Origin: Actinoplanes nipponensis
GTDB taxonomy: Bacteria; Actinomycetota; Actinomycetes; Mycobacteriales; Micromonosporaceae
Length of the DNA stretch: 64,000 nucleotides
NCBI RefSeq assembly: GCF_016862275.1
Contig: NZ_BOMQ01000061.1
Location: 1 to 64,000 of the forward strand
Direction of reading: 5' to 3'
The translations under genes were made by a program, and so were the position numbers. Shown piece by piece: positions 8,021 to 15,633 of this stretch. Position 1 is the first letter of the stretch; each line of letters starts with the position of its first letter. Below the pieces are notes generated by a model. The model did no database searches. It was not told where the DNA came from and saw nothing but the letters and a program-made list of their open reading frames with translations.

Positions 8021-8111
8021 GCGCCGCCGAGGTCACGACGGGCCATTCAGCCGTCTCTTATCGGACATTCCGTACGTTGGTGGCGTTTGCCGTCGTCGAT
8101 CGGAGTGTGTC

Positions 8112-9038
8112 TTGAGGTATCAGCCGGAAGTCTTCACCGAAGCCGACGTGGCCGGCGCGGGCCGCGTCTTGCTGAAGAAGCTGCCCGAGGTGACCCTGGC
8201 CTTCTGGGTCATGAAGATCGCCGCGACCACGCTCGGCGAAACCGCTGGCGACCTGTTCGCGCAGACCCTGAAGCTGGGCTACTTCCTGACGACCCTGGCG
8301 TTGTTCGCCGTGTTCGTGGTGACCCTGGTGGTGCAGTTGCGGTCGCGGCGGTACAACCCGTTCTTCTACTGGACGGTGATCCTGTCGACCAGCATGGCCG
8401 GGACCACGATGTCGGACTTCATGAACCGCGACACCAGCTACCTGGCGGCCGGCACGGACGCGCTCGGCTGGGGACCGCAGGGATTGGGTCTGGGCTATCC
8501 CGTCGGAGCGGCCATCCTGGTCTCCCTGCTGATCGTGATCTTCGTGGTGTGGCGGGTCTCGGGTTTGACCTTCGCGATCACCGACATCGACACGTTCCGT
8601 GGCGAGGCCTTGTTCTGGGCGGCAATCCTGGTGTCCAACACCCTCGGCACGTCGGTGGGTGATTTCCTGTCCGACAGTTCGGGGCTCGGCTACGCCGGGG
8701 GAGCGCTGCTGGTCACCGCGGTGCTCGCGGTGCTGCTCGGTCTCAAGTACGTGCCGGCGGTACCGAATGTGGTGCTCTTCTGGCTCGCGTTCGTGCTGAC
8801 CCGCCCGTTGGGTGCGACGGCCGGCGACTTTCTCACCAAGCCGGTGGCCAAGGGCGGTCTCGATCTGGGCACGCTCGGGTCGTCGGTGGTGCTGCTCACC
8901 GTGCTGTTCGCCCTGATGGTGTTCGCGCACATCCGGGAACGCCGCAGTCGCGACCTCACCGGCTACAGCAGGGCTACCGTCGGGTCTTCCGAGGCGCCGT
9001 CACCGATCGACTCGATGGAACAGAATCGCCATCTCTGA
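8112..9038 (+). CDS. COG4705-type polytopic membrane protein
   Basis: A 308-aa membrane protein with about eight hydrophobic segments and an internal repeat of the FWVMKIAATTLGETAGD signature; the later copies have AxxLVSNTLGTSVGDFL and RPLGATAGDFL. TTG 8112 is chosen because GGAG lies six bases upstream and no ATG or GTG fits the frame after the kinase stop. The family occurs widely but has no established function. It follows the sensor kinase, and two relatives lie in the same island. The 3' end overlaps the convergent lipoprotein gene by 76 bp. Confidence 0.85.
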   Translation: MRYQPEVFTEADVAGAGRVLLKKLPEVTLAFWVMKIAATTLGETAGDLFAQTLKLGYFLTTLALFAVFVVTLVVQLRSRRYNPFFYWTVILSTSMAGTTMSDFMNRDTSYLAAGTDALGWGPQGLGLGYPVGAAILVSLLIVIFVVWRVSGLTFAITDIDTFRGEALFWAAILVSNTLGTSVGDFLSDSSGLGYAGGALLVTAVLAVLLGLKYVPAVPNVVLFWLAFVLTRPLGATAGDFLTKPVAKGGLDLGTLGSSVVLLTVLFALMVFAHIRERRSRDLTGYSRATVGSSEAPSPIDSMEQNRHL

Positions 9039-9595
9039 TCGGTGCCGCGGTTCAGGGTGATTTCGAGGTCGGTCGGAGGAAGCGCCGGAAAGGTGTTGAT
9101 CTGCTGGCCGTGACGGCTCATGACGGGTTCGGCCGGCCGGCTCGCGCTGACGTACAGGACCATCTCGCTGACGCCGGCAGCGACCGGGGAGGGACTGGTG
9201 AAGGCGCCGAAGACCACCGGGCTCGGCGTCACCGTGGCCTGGCTGCCGAGCAGACCGGACATCTGCTCACCAAGTTGGTTCGCGGTGCTGCAGCCGGGCA
9301 CGGCCACTGCCGCGATGGTGGCAGGGTTGGGGTTCGCCAGCGACCACTGGCCGTAGGCCGAGAGGGAAGCGAGGATCGCCGGCCACGCGGTACCGGTGTT
9401 TCTCAAGACCGGTGCCACCGTCTTCGCTTTCGGGGGCGCGAGGGTGATGACCCGGGCCGGGGTCGCGGACGCCGGTGATGCCGGGGCTGCCGGGCCGCGG
9501 GCCGAGACCGTGGCCGAGGAGGTGGCGCACCCCCCGGCGAGCATCAGGACCGCGCTCAGCGCGCCGGTCACCGCCGTTGCCGATCTGATGCGCAT
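8963..9595 (-). CDS. Putative lipoprotein of unknown function
   Basis: A 210-aa protein with a signal peptide ending in the lipobox LAGGC (Cys near residue 23), a low-complexity Ala/Pro/Ser linker to about residue 50 and a folded C-terminal part. I recognise no domain. Its gene is convergent with the COG4705-type gene and overlaps it by 76 bp at the 3' ends. An 11-bp TCTCA repeat at 9697-9712 lies about 100 bp upstream. Confidence 0.7.
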   Translation of the reverse strand: MRIRSATAVTGALSAVLMLAGGCATSSATVSARGPAAPASPASATPARVITLAPPKAKTVAPVLRNTGTAWPAILASLSAYGQWSLANPNPATIAAVAVPGCSTANQLGEQMSGLLGSQATVTPSPVVFGAFTSPSPVAAGVSEMVLYVSASRPAEPVMSRHGQQINTFPALPPTDLEITLNRGTDQRWRFCSIESIGDGASEDPTVALL

Positions 9596-9696
9596 GGCCC
9601 GTCCCCGTTCTCGTCGTTCCCCGTCTTGGTCGAACGTCAGAATCGGCGGCTGCGGGCCTGACCTGACGGATCGCCGGAGGCGCGAGAGCGGACGGC

Positions 9697-9712
9697 TCTC
9701 ACCGATTTCTCA
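9697..9712 (-). promoter_or_regulatory. Weak 11-bp repeat between lipoprotein and dedA genes
   Basis: TCTCA at 9697-9701 and 9708-9712, 11 bp apart. On the minus strand it begins CTGAG, resembling the repeat at 16979-16994. It could serve the lipoprotein gene. Confidence 0.35.
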
Positions 9713-9749
9713 GGATCGCCGGACTACCGTGACGGCAGCACCACGAGTC

Positions 9750-9762
9750 CTACTAGTTGTAG
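9750..9762. promoter_or_regulatory. BlaI-type operator, dedA promoter
   Basis: CTACTAGTTGTAG differs from the other operators by one base in the left arm. It lies 61 bp upstream of the DedA gene. Confidence 0.65.
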
Positions 9763-9823
9763 GTTTCGTTGCCGCCGAGGCGGGCAAACCTCGAGTTTCC
9801 CTCGATCTGAGAGGCATGCCTCC

Positions 9824-10453
9824 ATGCCGTCATTCCTCGACCCGCAGCATCTGATCTCCACGTTCGGGCTGATCGGCATCCTCGCGATCGTCTTCGCCGA
9901 GTCCGGGCTGCTGATCGGGTTCTTCCTGCCCGGCGACTCGCTGCTGTTCACCACCGGGCTGCTGGTCGCCGACGGTACCTACCTGCACCAGCCGTTGTGG
10001 CTGATCTGCCTGCTGGTCTCGATCGCGGCCGTGCTCGGCGACCAGTTCGGCTACCTGTTCGGCCGCCGGTTCGGCCCGGCCCTGTTCCGTCGGCCCGACT
10101 CAAGATTGTTCAAGCAGGAAAACCTGACCCGCGCTCGGGGCTTCTTCGAGCGCTACGGCGCCCGTTCGATCGTCCTGGCCCGGTTCGTGCCGATCGTGCG
10201 GACCTTCACCCCGATCGTCGCCGGCGCCAGCCACATGCACTACCGGACCTTCCTGATCTACAACGTGATCGGCGGCATGCTGTGGTCCTGTGGCGTCACC
10301 ACCCTCGGGTACTTCCTGGGCCAGGTGGCCTTTGTGCGCTCCAACATCGAACTCATCCTGATCGGCATCGTTGTCGTGTCGGTCGTCCCGGTGGCCGTGG
10401 AACTGCTGCGGGCGCGGCGCCGTTCCCGCAGCGCGCAGGCCGAACAACACTGA
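9824..10453 (+). CDS. DedA-family membrane protein
   Basis: A 209-aa integral membrane protein with the family's conserved features: GFFLPGDSLLFTTG near the N terminus, GDQFGYLFGRRFG in the middle and FVPIVRTFTPIVAGASHM. About five to six hydrophobic segments are visible. DedA proteins act in membrane homeostasis, and some recycle undecaprenyl phosphate or phospholipids. ATG 9824 fits the family start. With the neighbouring PAP2 and phosphoesterase genes, all behind the same operator type, the theme is lipid-carrier or phosphate turnover in the envelope; that link is inference. Confidence 0.9.
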   Translation: MPSFLDPQHLISTFGLIGILAIVFAESGLLIGFFLPGDSLLFTTGLLVADGTYLHQPLWLICLLVSIAAVLGDQFGYLFGRRFGPALFRRPDSRLFKQENLTRARGFFERYGARSIVLARFVPIVRTFTPIVAGASHMHYRTFLIYNVIGGMLWSCGVTTLGYFLGQVAFVRSNIELILIGIVVVSVVPVAVELLRARRRSRSAQAEQH

Positions 10454-10490
10454 CCGCTCCAGCGTGTCTGTCCTCGAATCGGACCAAATC

Positions 10491-10503
10491 CTACAAAATG
10501 TAG
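10491..10503. promoter_or_regulatory. BlaI-type operator, phosphoesterase promoter
   Basis: CTACAAAATGTAG, a TACA-N3-TGTA palindrome, lies 35 bp upstream of the secreted phosphoesterase start. Confidence 0.7.
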
Positions 10504-10538
10504 GAGTTGGGAAGACGGGGACAGGACGAGGGAGTTTC

Positions 10539-11417
10539 ATGACTCAATTCCGACGGACCGGTGCGGCCGTAGCCGCCGTCCTGCTGCTCGGCAGCATGAC
10601 GTTGGCCGAACGGCAGACGCAGGCCCGGCCGGTGGCGGTCCTCAGGGCCGCGACCAGGCCGGATCATGTGCTGATCGTGGTGCTGGAGAACAAGCGGTAC
10701 GACGCGGTCATCGGCCACCGCAAGGCTCCATGGGTCAACGAACTGGCCGCGGGCGGTGCGAACCTCACCCACTTCTACGCCGAGACCCATCCCAGCCAGC
10801 CCAACTACCTGGCGTTGTTCTCCGGCTCGACCCAGGGCGTACGGGACAACAAGTGCCCGCACAACCTCGGCGCCCGGCCGAACCTGGGCCGCCAGCTGAT
10901 CGACGCCGGCTACAGCTTCACCGGCTACTCCGAGGACCTGCCCCGGCCCGGCTGGCGTGGCTGCACGCACGGCGGGCACGGGGGATACGTGCGCCGGCAC
11001 GTCCCGTGGGTCAACTTCAGCAACGTCCCGGCGAGCGCAAGCCAGCCGTACACGGCATTTCCGCGCGACTACCGCAAGCTGCCGACGGTGGCGTTCGTCA
11101 TCCCGAACCTCTGCCACGACATGCACGACTGCCCCAAGGCCAACGCCGACGCCTGGCTGCGCAAAGAGTTCGCCCGTTACGTGGCCTGGGCGAAGACTCA
11201 CAACAGCCTGTTCGTCCTCACCTTCGACGAGGACAACCAGACTGACGGCAACCACATCCCGACGGTCGTGGCCGGCGCCGGCATCAAACCGAGCCGGTAT
11301 CCGGCCCGCGCCACTCATTACGGCTTGCTGCGCACCCTGCAGGACATGTACGGGCTGCGCCCGACCGGACTGTCCGCCGGGGCGGCCCCGCTGCGCGGCG
11401 TCCGGGTGGGTCGCTGA
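10539..11417 (+). CDS. Secreted acid-phosphatase-type phosphoesterase
   Basis: A 292-aa exported protein of the PF04185-type phosphoesterase family (AcpA, phospholipase C relatives). A signal peptide covers about residues 1-30. Family motifs are VVLENKRYD near the N terminus, THPSQPNYLALFSGS, FVIPNLCHDMHDC, and FDEDNQTDGNHIPT with the metal-binding Asp/His residues. ATG 10539 follows GAGGGAG. It should hydrolyse phosphoesters outside the cell. A truncated paralogue lies at 4875-5079. Expression is likely under the palindrome at 10491. Confidence 0.87.
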   Translation: MTQFRRTGAAVAAVLLLGSMTLAERQTQARPVAVLRAATRPDHVLIVVLENKRYDAVIGHRKAPWVNELAAGGANLTHFYAETHPSQPNYLALFSGSTQGVRDNKCPHNLGARPNLGRQLIDAGYSFTGYSEDLPRPGWRGCTHGGHGGYVRRHVPWVNFSNVPASASQPYTAFPRDYRKLPTVAFVIPNLCHDMHDCPKANADAWLRKEFARYVAWAKTHNSLFVLTFDEDNQTDGNHIPTVVAGAGIKPSRYPARATHYGLLRTLQDMYGLRPTGLSAGAAPLRGVRVGR

Positions 11418-11425
11418 CCCTGCGG

Positions 11426-12307
11426 TCAGAGCCAAGCGCGGGCCAGCGCGACGAACTCGGCCGTCGCCACGGCGGTGGCGCCCAGGCATCCGGCGACAAG
11501 CAGGGACGGCCCGAGCAGGCGGCCCCGCCTCGGTTCGGGCGACGGGGCGATCAGCGCGCGTACCCGGTTCACGACTGCGCCGCCGTGCATGCCGAGTGCG
11601 GCCTTCGGGCCGGGGCCGACCGTCGCGAGGGCGGCCCGGGCCACTGCCTTCGCGGTCAGCTCCCGGTCGCCGACGACCGCGGCGGCGTCCTCGTCGGCCC
11701 AACGCTCGACCAGGTAGGCGACTGTCGTGCGGACCGGGATGAGCAGCGGGTTCAATGCGGCCGCGGCCCCGGTCAGGGCGACTAGGCGGTGGTGGCGATG
11801 AGCCAGGTGGGCGTGCTCGTGGGCGAACAGCACCCGGCGTTCGTCGGTGTCGAGCAGCCGCAGGATGCCGCTGGTCACCAGCAGGTGCCCCGGGCGGCCG
11901 GGCACCGCGACGGCGAGTGGCGCCGACCAGTCGGCCACCACCAGGCCGTCCTGCGGGGTGCCGGCGGCCCGTAGCCGGCGATGGGTGCTGGTGCGCAGGT
12001 GGATGTCGCGGACCAGCCGGACGGCGCCCCAGGCCAGAAGCAGGGCGGCGATCAGCGCGACCGGTCCCGGCACCGGCTCGGGCAACTCCAGCGTCGGATG
12101 GTCGTCGAGGGCGGACAGCGGTGGCAGGTCGTCGAGCAAGGTCAGCGCCAGCAGGACCAGTGACCAGGTCGAGGACACTGCCGCGACGAAAGCGGACCCG
12201 GTGAGCCCGCGGGCGATCAGTCCGGGCGTGCCGCGGGCCGCGAGCCAGCCGGCGGTCAACGTCAGCGGCAACGCCAGCAACAGCGGTAGGTAGATCGCGA
12301 CGTTCAC
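11426..12307 (-). CDS. M56-family membrane metalloprotease, BlaR1-like
   Basis: A 293-aa membrane protein with several helices and the zinc-protease motif HEHAH in FAHEHAHLAHRHH around residue 162. It lacks the C-terminal penicillin-binding domain of classical BlaR1, as is common in actinobacteria. Such proteins cleave or signal to a BlaI-type repressor. Its start overlaps the stop of the blaI-like gene by 4 bp (ATGA), so the two are translationally coupled. It is the obvious sensor for the six-operator regulon described here; the inducing signal is unknown. Confidence 0.88.
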   Translation of the reverse strand: MNVAIYLPLLLALPLTLTAGWLAARGTPGLIARGLTGSAFVAAVSSTWSLVLLALTLLDDLPPLSALDDHPTLELPEPVPGPVALIAALLLAWGAVRLVRDIHLRTSTHRRLRAAGTPQDGLVVADWSAPLAVAVPGRPGHLLVTSGILRLLDTDERRVLFAHEHAHLAHRHHRLVALTGAAAALNPLLIPVRTTVAYLVERWADEDAAAVVGDRELTAKAVARAALATVGPGPKAALGMHGGAVVNRVRALIAPSPEPRRGRLLGPSLLVAGCLGATAVATAEFVALARAWL

Positions 12308-12666
12308 GGCTGTAGCAGCCTGCGGAGCGTGGCGGCGTCGTCCTCGTCCAGCGAGGCGGCGAACTGCTGCAGGACGGCGTGCCGGTCCACCGGGTCGGCC
12401 AGAGCGGCCCGCATGCGTTTCGCAGCTGTGGTGGCAGCGTCCTCGACCGGCCAGTACACGTGCCCGCGGCCGGCCTTGCGCCGGTTCACGAGGTTCTTCT
12501 CGTGCAGGCGGATCAGGATGGTCTGCACGGTGTTGTAGGCGAGATCACCGCCGATCGCGCTCTGCACGTCGGCTGCCGTCAACGGCTCGCTGCGGCCCCA
12601 GAGTAGGCCCATGACCTCGGACTCCAAGGAGCCGCGAGCCCGCCGGCCGGCCGGTGTATTTCCCAT
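12304..12666 (-). CDS. BlaI/MecI-family repressor
   Basis: A 120-aa winged-helix repressor. Typical features are the early GSLESEVMGLLW, the AYNTVQTILIRLHEKNLV recognition region and the GRGHVYWPV wing, followed by a helical dimerisation tail. BlaI proteins bind TACA/TGTA palindromes and are inactivated by proteolysis by the partner M56 protease. A matching palindrome lies at 12705-12717 in its own divergent promoter, and five more lie elsewhere in the island. It forms an operon with the downstream M56 gene. Confidence 0.93.
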   Translation of the reverse strand: MGNTPAGRRARGSLESEVMGLLWGRSEPLTAADVQSAIGGDLAYNTVQTILIRLHEKNLVNRRKAGRGHVYWPVEDAATTAAKRMRAALADPVDRHAVLQQFAASLDEDDAATLRRLLQP

Positions 12667-12704
12667 CTCGAGACCTCCGTGGCCATGCTATCCGTTCAGC
12701 AGGC

Positions 12705-12717
12705 CTACAGGTTGTAG
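12705..12717. promoter_or_regulatory. BlaI-type operator, blaI/PAP2 divergent promoter
   Basis: CTACAGGTTGTAG lies 39 bp upstream of the blaI-like start and 17 bp upstream of the PAP2 start. It can serve both directions and implies autoregulation. Confidence 0.78.
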
Positions 12718-12733
12718 GAGATAACGTCGGGGA

Positions 12734-13393
12734 GTGATTCTCCGCCCGCTCGAACTGCATCGGACCGACAGAGCCGCGCTCACGATCGCCGGCCTGGCCG
12801 CCCTCATCTTTGTTCTGCTGACCGTGACGGTGCTGGGCCACCTGGGTGCGCTGGAACGTGCCGACGCGGTGATCAGCGGCTCGGCGCACCGATTCGCGCT
12901 GGCGCATCCGCTCTGGCAGTCGGCGATGTCCGCGATCACCCGGACGGGCAGCACGACGTACATCGGCCCGGTGGCCGCGGTGGCGTGCCTGGCGCTGCTG
13001 CGATGGCGCCGCTGGCGGCAGGCCGTCTTCGTCGCGGTGGCCATCCCGATGACCGTCGAGGTCCGGGTGCTGATCATGAAAGCAGTGGCCCGCCCGCGTC
13101 CGGTCGAATGGCTCACCTCGGCCTCGGGCTGGTCCTTCCCGTCCGGTCACAGCACGGCTGCCGCCGCCGCGGCGCTGATCGCGGTCCTGGTCGGGTGGCC
13201 GCTACTGCACCGGCGCCGGGACCGCCTGATCCTGGTCGGCATCGCCGGTGCCTGGGCGGCCGCCGTCGGGGTCAGCCGGGTGGCGCTGACGGTGCACTGG
13301 CCCACCGACGTACTCGGCGCGTGGCTGCTGGTCGCGGTCGTCGTCCCGGTGATCGCTGCCGGCTGTGGTGCGCTCCCGGGTCCGGCGAAGTGA
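12734..13393 (+). CDS. PAP2-family membrane phosphatase
   Basis: A 219-aa polytopic protein with the three PAP2 motifs: KAVARPRP, PSGHS and SRVALTVHWPTD. It should remove phosphate from lipid phosphates such as undecaprenyl diphosphate or phosphatidic acid. The GTG start at 12734 is only 16 bases past the operator at 12705-12717, so repressor binding would block transcription. It is divergent from the blaI-like gene and lies in the same regulon as DedA and two secreted phosphoesterases. Confidence 0.9.
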   Translation: MILRPLELHRTDRAALTIAGLAALIFVLLTVTVLGHLGALERADAVISGSAHRFALAHPLWQSAMSAITRTGSTTYIGPVAAVACLALLRWRRWRQAVFVAVAIPMTVEVRVLIMKAVARPRPVEWLTSASGWSFPSGHSTAAAAAALIAVLVGWPLLHRRRDRLILVGIAGAWAAAVGVSRVALTVHWPTDVLGAWLLVAVVVPVIAAGCGALPGPAK

Positions 13394-13412
13394 GCTCGGA
13401 CCCAGCCCTGGG

Positions 13413-14276
13413 TCAGGCCGGTTCCGGACGGTCGCTCGTGACTGGCGCGGCAACGACCGGCGAGCGCCGGGCGGGGAGGAAGAACAGAATCAACACCCCG
13501 ACCGCGTACGCCGTCCAGACGGCGATTTCGAGCACCGTGGCACTGGGAGTGAGGTTCACGGTTGCGGCCAGCAGCGTGCCGTACCAGGATGTCGGCTCGA
13601 CGGTCGTGGACAGGTCATAGGCGACGTCCGTGCCGCCGGGCAGCGCTCCCGCGGTCTGGAAGCCGTGCACCGCGTATTTGGCGATGCCCGCGGCGACCAG
13701 GATCAGCAGCACTGCGGTCCAGGTGAACAACCGCCCCAGGTTGACCTTGGCCACCGCCGCGTACATCAGCCAGCCGAGCAGGACCGCGGAGGCCACCCCG
13801 GAGATCACGCCGGCCAGGGGTGCGGCGGTCTGGGCGACGGCCTGGGCGGAGGCGAAGACGAGCAGCACCATCTCGACGCCCTCGCGGATCACCGCGACGA
13901 ACGCCAGCGCGGCGATCGCGGCCGGGCCCATCCCGAGCGCGTCGGCGAGTCGTCCGGTCAGGTCGGCCTTGATGGTGCGGGCGCTGCGCCGCATCCAGAA
14001 GATCATCCAGGTCACCAGCCCGACGGCGATCAACGAGGTGACCGCCTCGAACCACTCCAGCCGCACCCCGGACAGCAGCGAGGTGGCGACCCAGGTCAGG
14101 ATCGCGCCGAGGCCTGCCGCGGCCACCACGGCCAAGCCGACGCCGGTCCACAGTGGAACCAGCGCGTCGCGGCGTTGGGACCGGCTGACCACGGTGAGCA
14201 GGATCGTGACGACCAGGGCGGCTTCGAGGCCGTCGCGGAGCCCGATGAGATAGCTGGCGAAGAAGGCGGTGCTCAC
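13413..14276 (-). CDS. efeU: Ftr1/EfeU-type iron permease
   Basis: A 287-aa polytopic permease. The family's two REXXE iron-binding motifs appear as RDGLE (near residue 14, Asp for the first Glu) and REGVE (near residue 130). Seven hydrophobic segments are visible. It should import iron with EfeO (gene at 2258); no EfeB is seen. The GTG start follows AAGGGG. The promoter has an iron-box-like site (14293-14309) and a BlaI-type palindrome shared with the divergent FetB-like gene. Confidence 0.9.
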   Translation of the reverse strand: MSTAFFASYLIGLRDGLEAALVVTILLTVVSRSQRRDALVPLWTGVGLAVVAAAGLGAILTWVATSLLSGVRLEWFEAVTSLIAVGLVTWMIFWMRRSARTIKADLTGRLADALGMGPAAIAALAFVAVIREGVEMVLLVFASAQAVAQTAAPLAGVISGVASAVLLGWLMYAAVAKVNLGRLFTWTAVLLILVAAGIAKYAVHGFQTAGALPGGTDVAYDLSTTVEPTSWYGTLLAATVNLTPSATVLEIAVWTAYAVGVLILFFLPARRSPVVAAPVTSDRPEPA

Positions 14277-14292
14277 GCTGGTACCCCTTGGT

Positions 14293-14309
14293 GTTTAGCC
14301 TTACCTAAC
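14293..14309. promoter_or_regulatory. Iron box (DtxR/IdeR-like), efeU promoter
   Basis: The minus strand reads TTAGGTAAGGCTAAAC around 14294-14308. I count 14 of 19 matches to the DtxR/IdeR consensus over the extended site. It begins 17 bp upstream of the efeU start. Confidence 0.7.
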
Positions 14310-14323
14310 TTCGGCCTAAGCTC

Positions 14324-14336
14324 CTACAGGTTGTGG
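14324..14336. promoter_or_regulatory. BlaI-type operator, efeU/fetB-like divergent promoter
   Basis: CTACAGGTTGTGG has one mismatch in the right arm. It lies 48 bp upstream of efeU and 21 bp upstream of the FetB-like start, so repression could affect both. Confidence 0.6.
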
Positions 14337-14356
14337 GAGATGTCAAGGGGGACGCT

Positions 14357-15100
14357 GTGAGCCGGAGCGCGATCACTGTCGGGCCGAGCTTCGCCGTCGT
14401 GCTGGCCGTCCTGGTCGTGTTGACCGCAGCGGTCGCCCTGGTCGGCCGGCTGGGTGTGAGCCGGGCCGTGGTCACCGCGGCGGTCCGGGCGGTCGTGCAG
14501 CTCGGCGCCGTCTCCCTGCTGATCGCCGCGGTGCTGCGCAGCTGGTGGGCCACCGCGGCGTTCGTGGCGGTGATGCTCGCGGTTGCCACCGCCACCTCCG
14601 CACGGCGGGTCACCACGCTGCGCCGGGGCTGGCCGGTGGCCGCGCCGATCACGATCGGCGCGCTGCCGGTCGGCGCTGGGATCGTCGCGGCGCACACCAT
14701 GCCGTGGACCACCGTCGCGGTTCTGCCGATCGCCGGGATCCTGATCGGCGGTGCGATGACCGCCACCTCGCTGTCCGGCCGACGAGCGCTCGATGAGCTG
14801 CGCGACCGCCACGGCGAGTACGAGGCGGCCCTCGCCCTGGGCTTCCTGCCCCGCGACGCCGCGCTCGAGGTATGCCGGCCCACCGCCGGACAGGCGCTCG
14901 TCCCGGCGCTGGACCAGACCCGTACCGTCGGCCTGGTCACCCTGCCGGGAGCATTCGTCGGGGTGCTGCTCGGCGGCGGCACACCAGTGCAGGCGGGCGC
15001 CACCCAGCTGCTCGTGCTGGTCGCTCTGTTGGCGGTGGAGGCGATCGCGGTCGCGGTGACTGTGGAACTGGTCGCGGCGGGCATGCTGCGCCGCGACTGA
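14357..15100 (+). CDS. UPF0014/FetB-type ABC transporter permease
   Basis: A 247-aa polytopic membrane protein with the UPF0014 signature: VQLGAVSLLIAAVL, then the cytoplasmic loop SARRVTTLRRG, GGAMTATSLSGRRALDEL, ALALGFLPRDAALE and TVGLVTLPGAFVGVLLGG. In E. coli FetAB is proposed to export iron. The FetA ATPase is not next to it and I do not see one in the window. GTG 14357 follows AAGGGGG; an earlier GTG inside the operator is unlikely. It is divergent from efeU, which pairs an importer with a possible exporter at one promoter. Confidence 0.85.
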   Translation: MSRSAITVGPSFAVVLAVLVVLTAAVALVGRLGVSRAVVTAAVRAVVQLGAVSLLIAAVLRSWWATAAFVAVMLAVATATSARRVTTLRRGWPVAAPITIGALPVGAGIVAAHTMPWTTVAVLPIAGILIGGAMTATSLSGRRALDELRDRHGEYEAALALGFLPRDAALEVCRPTAGQALVPALDQTRTVGLVTLPGAFVGVLLGGGTPVQAGATQLLVLVALLAVEAIAVAVTVELVAAGMLRRD

Positions 15101-15112
15101 CGATCAGCCGCT

Positions 15113-15301
15113 TCATCGGGTCATCAGGCCGATGGCCCGCGCGACACTGAACATGGTGAGGGCGCTGAACCCGACGATGCCTGCCAACACGGGGATCGAG
15201 CTCACGTGGGGGTCACCGCTGACGACCGACCCCATGCAGTCTCGGAAGCTGGAGGACAGCGGCAGCACGAGCAGTCCCGCGACCGCGAGGGCGCACAGCA
15301 C
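15113..15301 (-). CDS. Small two-helix membrane protein, hypothetical
   Basis: A possible 62-aa protein with two hydrophobic segments (about residues 1-17 and 35-58). It starts at a GTG without a clear ribosome site, and the frame stays open for at least 100 bp upstream, so the true start is uncertain. It may be the end of a decayed gene. Confidence 0.35.
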   Translation of the reverse strand: MLCALAVAGLLVLPLSSSFRDCMGSVVSGDPHVSSIPVLAGIVGFSALTMFSVARAIGLMTR

Positions 15302-15633
15302 TTGCCGTTGCGGTGGCGGAGCTACTGGTCGTGCCGCGACGATCAGGACGGACCCGTGGCGAGGCAGCAGGCGAAGAAGCCGTGGATCAGGGCGCTCATG
15401 GTCGGTTTCTCGGAGTCCGAAGGAAGATGCGGCGTCCGCCGCGACCCGCCGCCCCGGCCGTGGCCGGCGTTGCGTTCACCGTCCCCAGCGCGCTGGCCCC
15501 AGCTCTGGGGTGGCCAGCTTGCCGTCGGTGATGTGCCGCACTCCGGGTGAACCCGGCCGTCGCACCGGCCAAGGTCGACAACCCGGCCGGCACTCGACGC
15601 TGTTTCGCCATGGTCGGCCGGGTCGATGGGGAA
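15302..15633. other. Intergenic stretch, no gene recognised
   Basis: These 332 bp between the small membrane ORF and the COG4705-type gene show no family match. Overlapping frames are open on both strands, as is usual at this GC content. Confidence 0.5.

Noticed and set aside
8046..8061. CTGAA-type 11-bp repeat before the second COG4705 gene
   Set aside because: Only one half (TTCAG at 8046-8050) is present; the position 11 bp away reads CTTAT. It was not counted as a site.
13365..14360. 331-codon plus-strand frame opposite efeU
   Set aside because: The minus strand encodes a full Ftr1/EfeU permease. The opposite frame is hydrophilic and motif-free.
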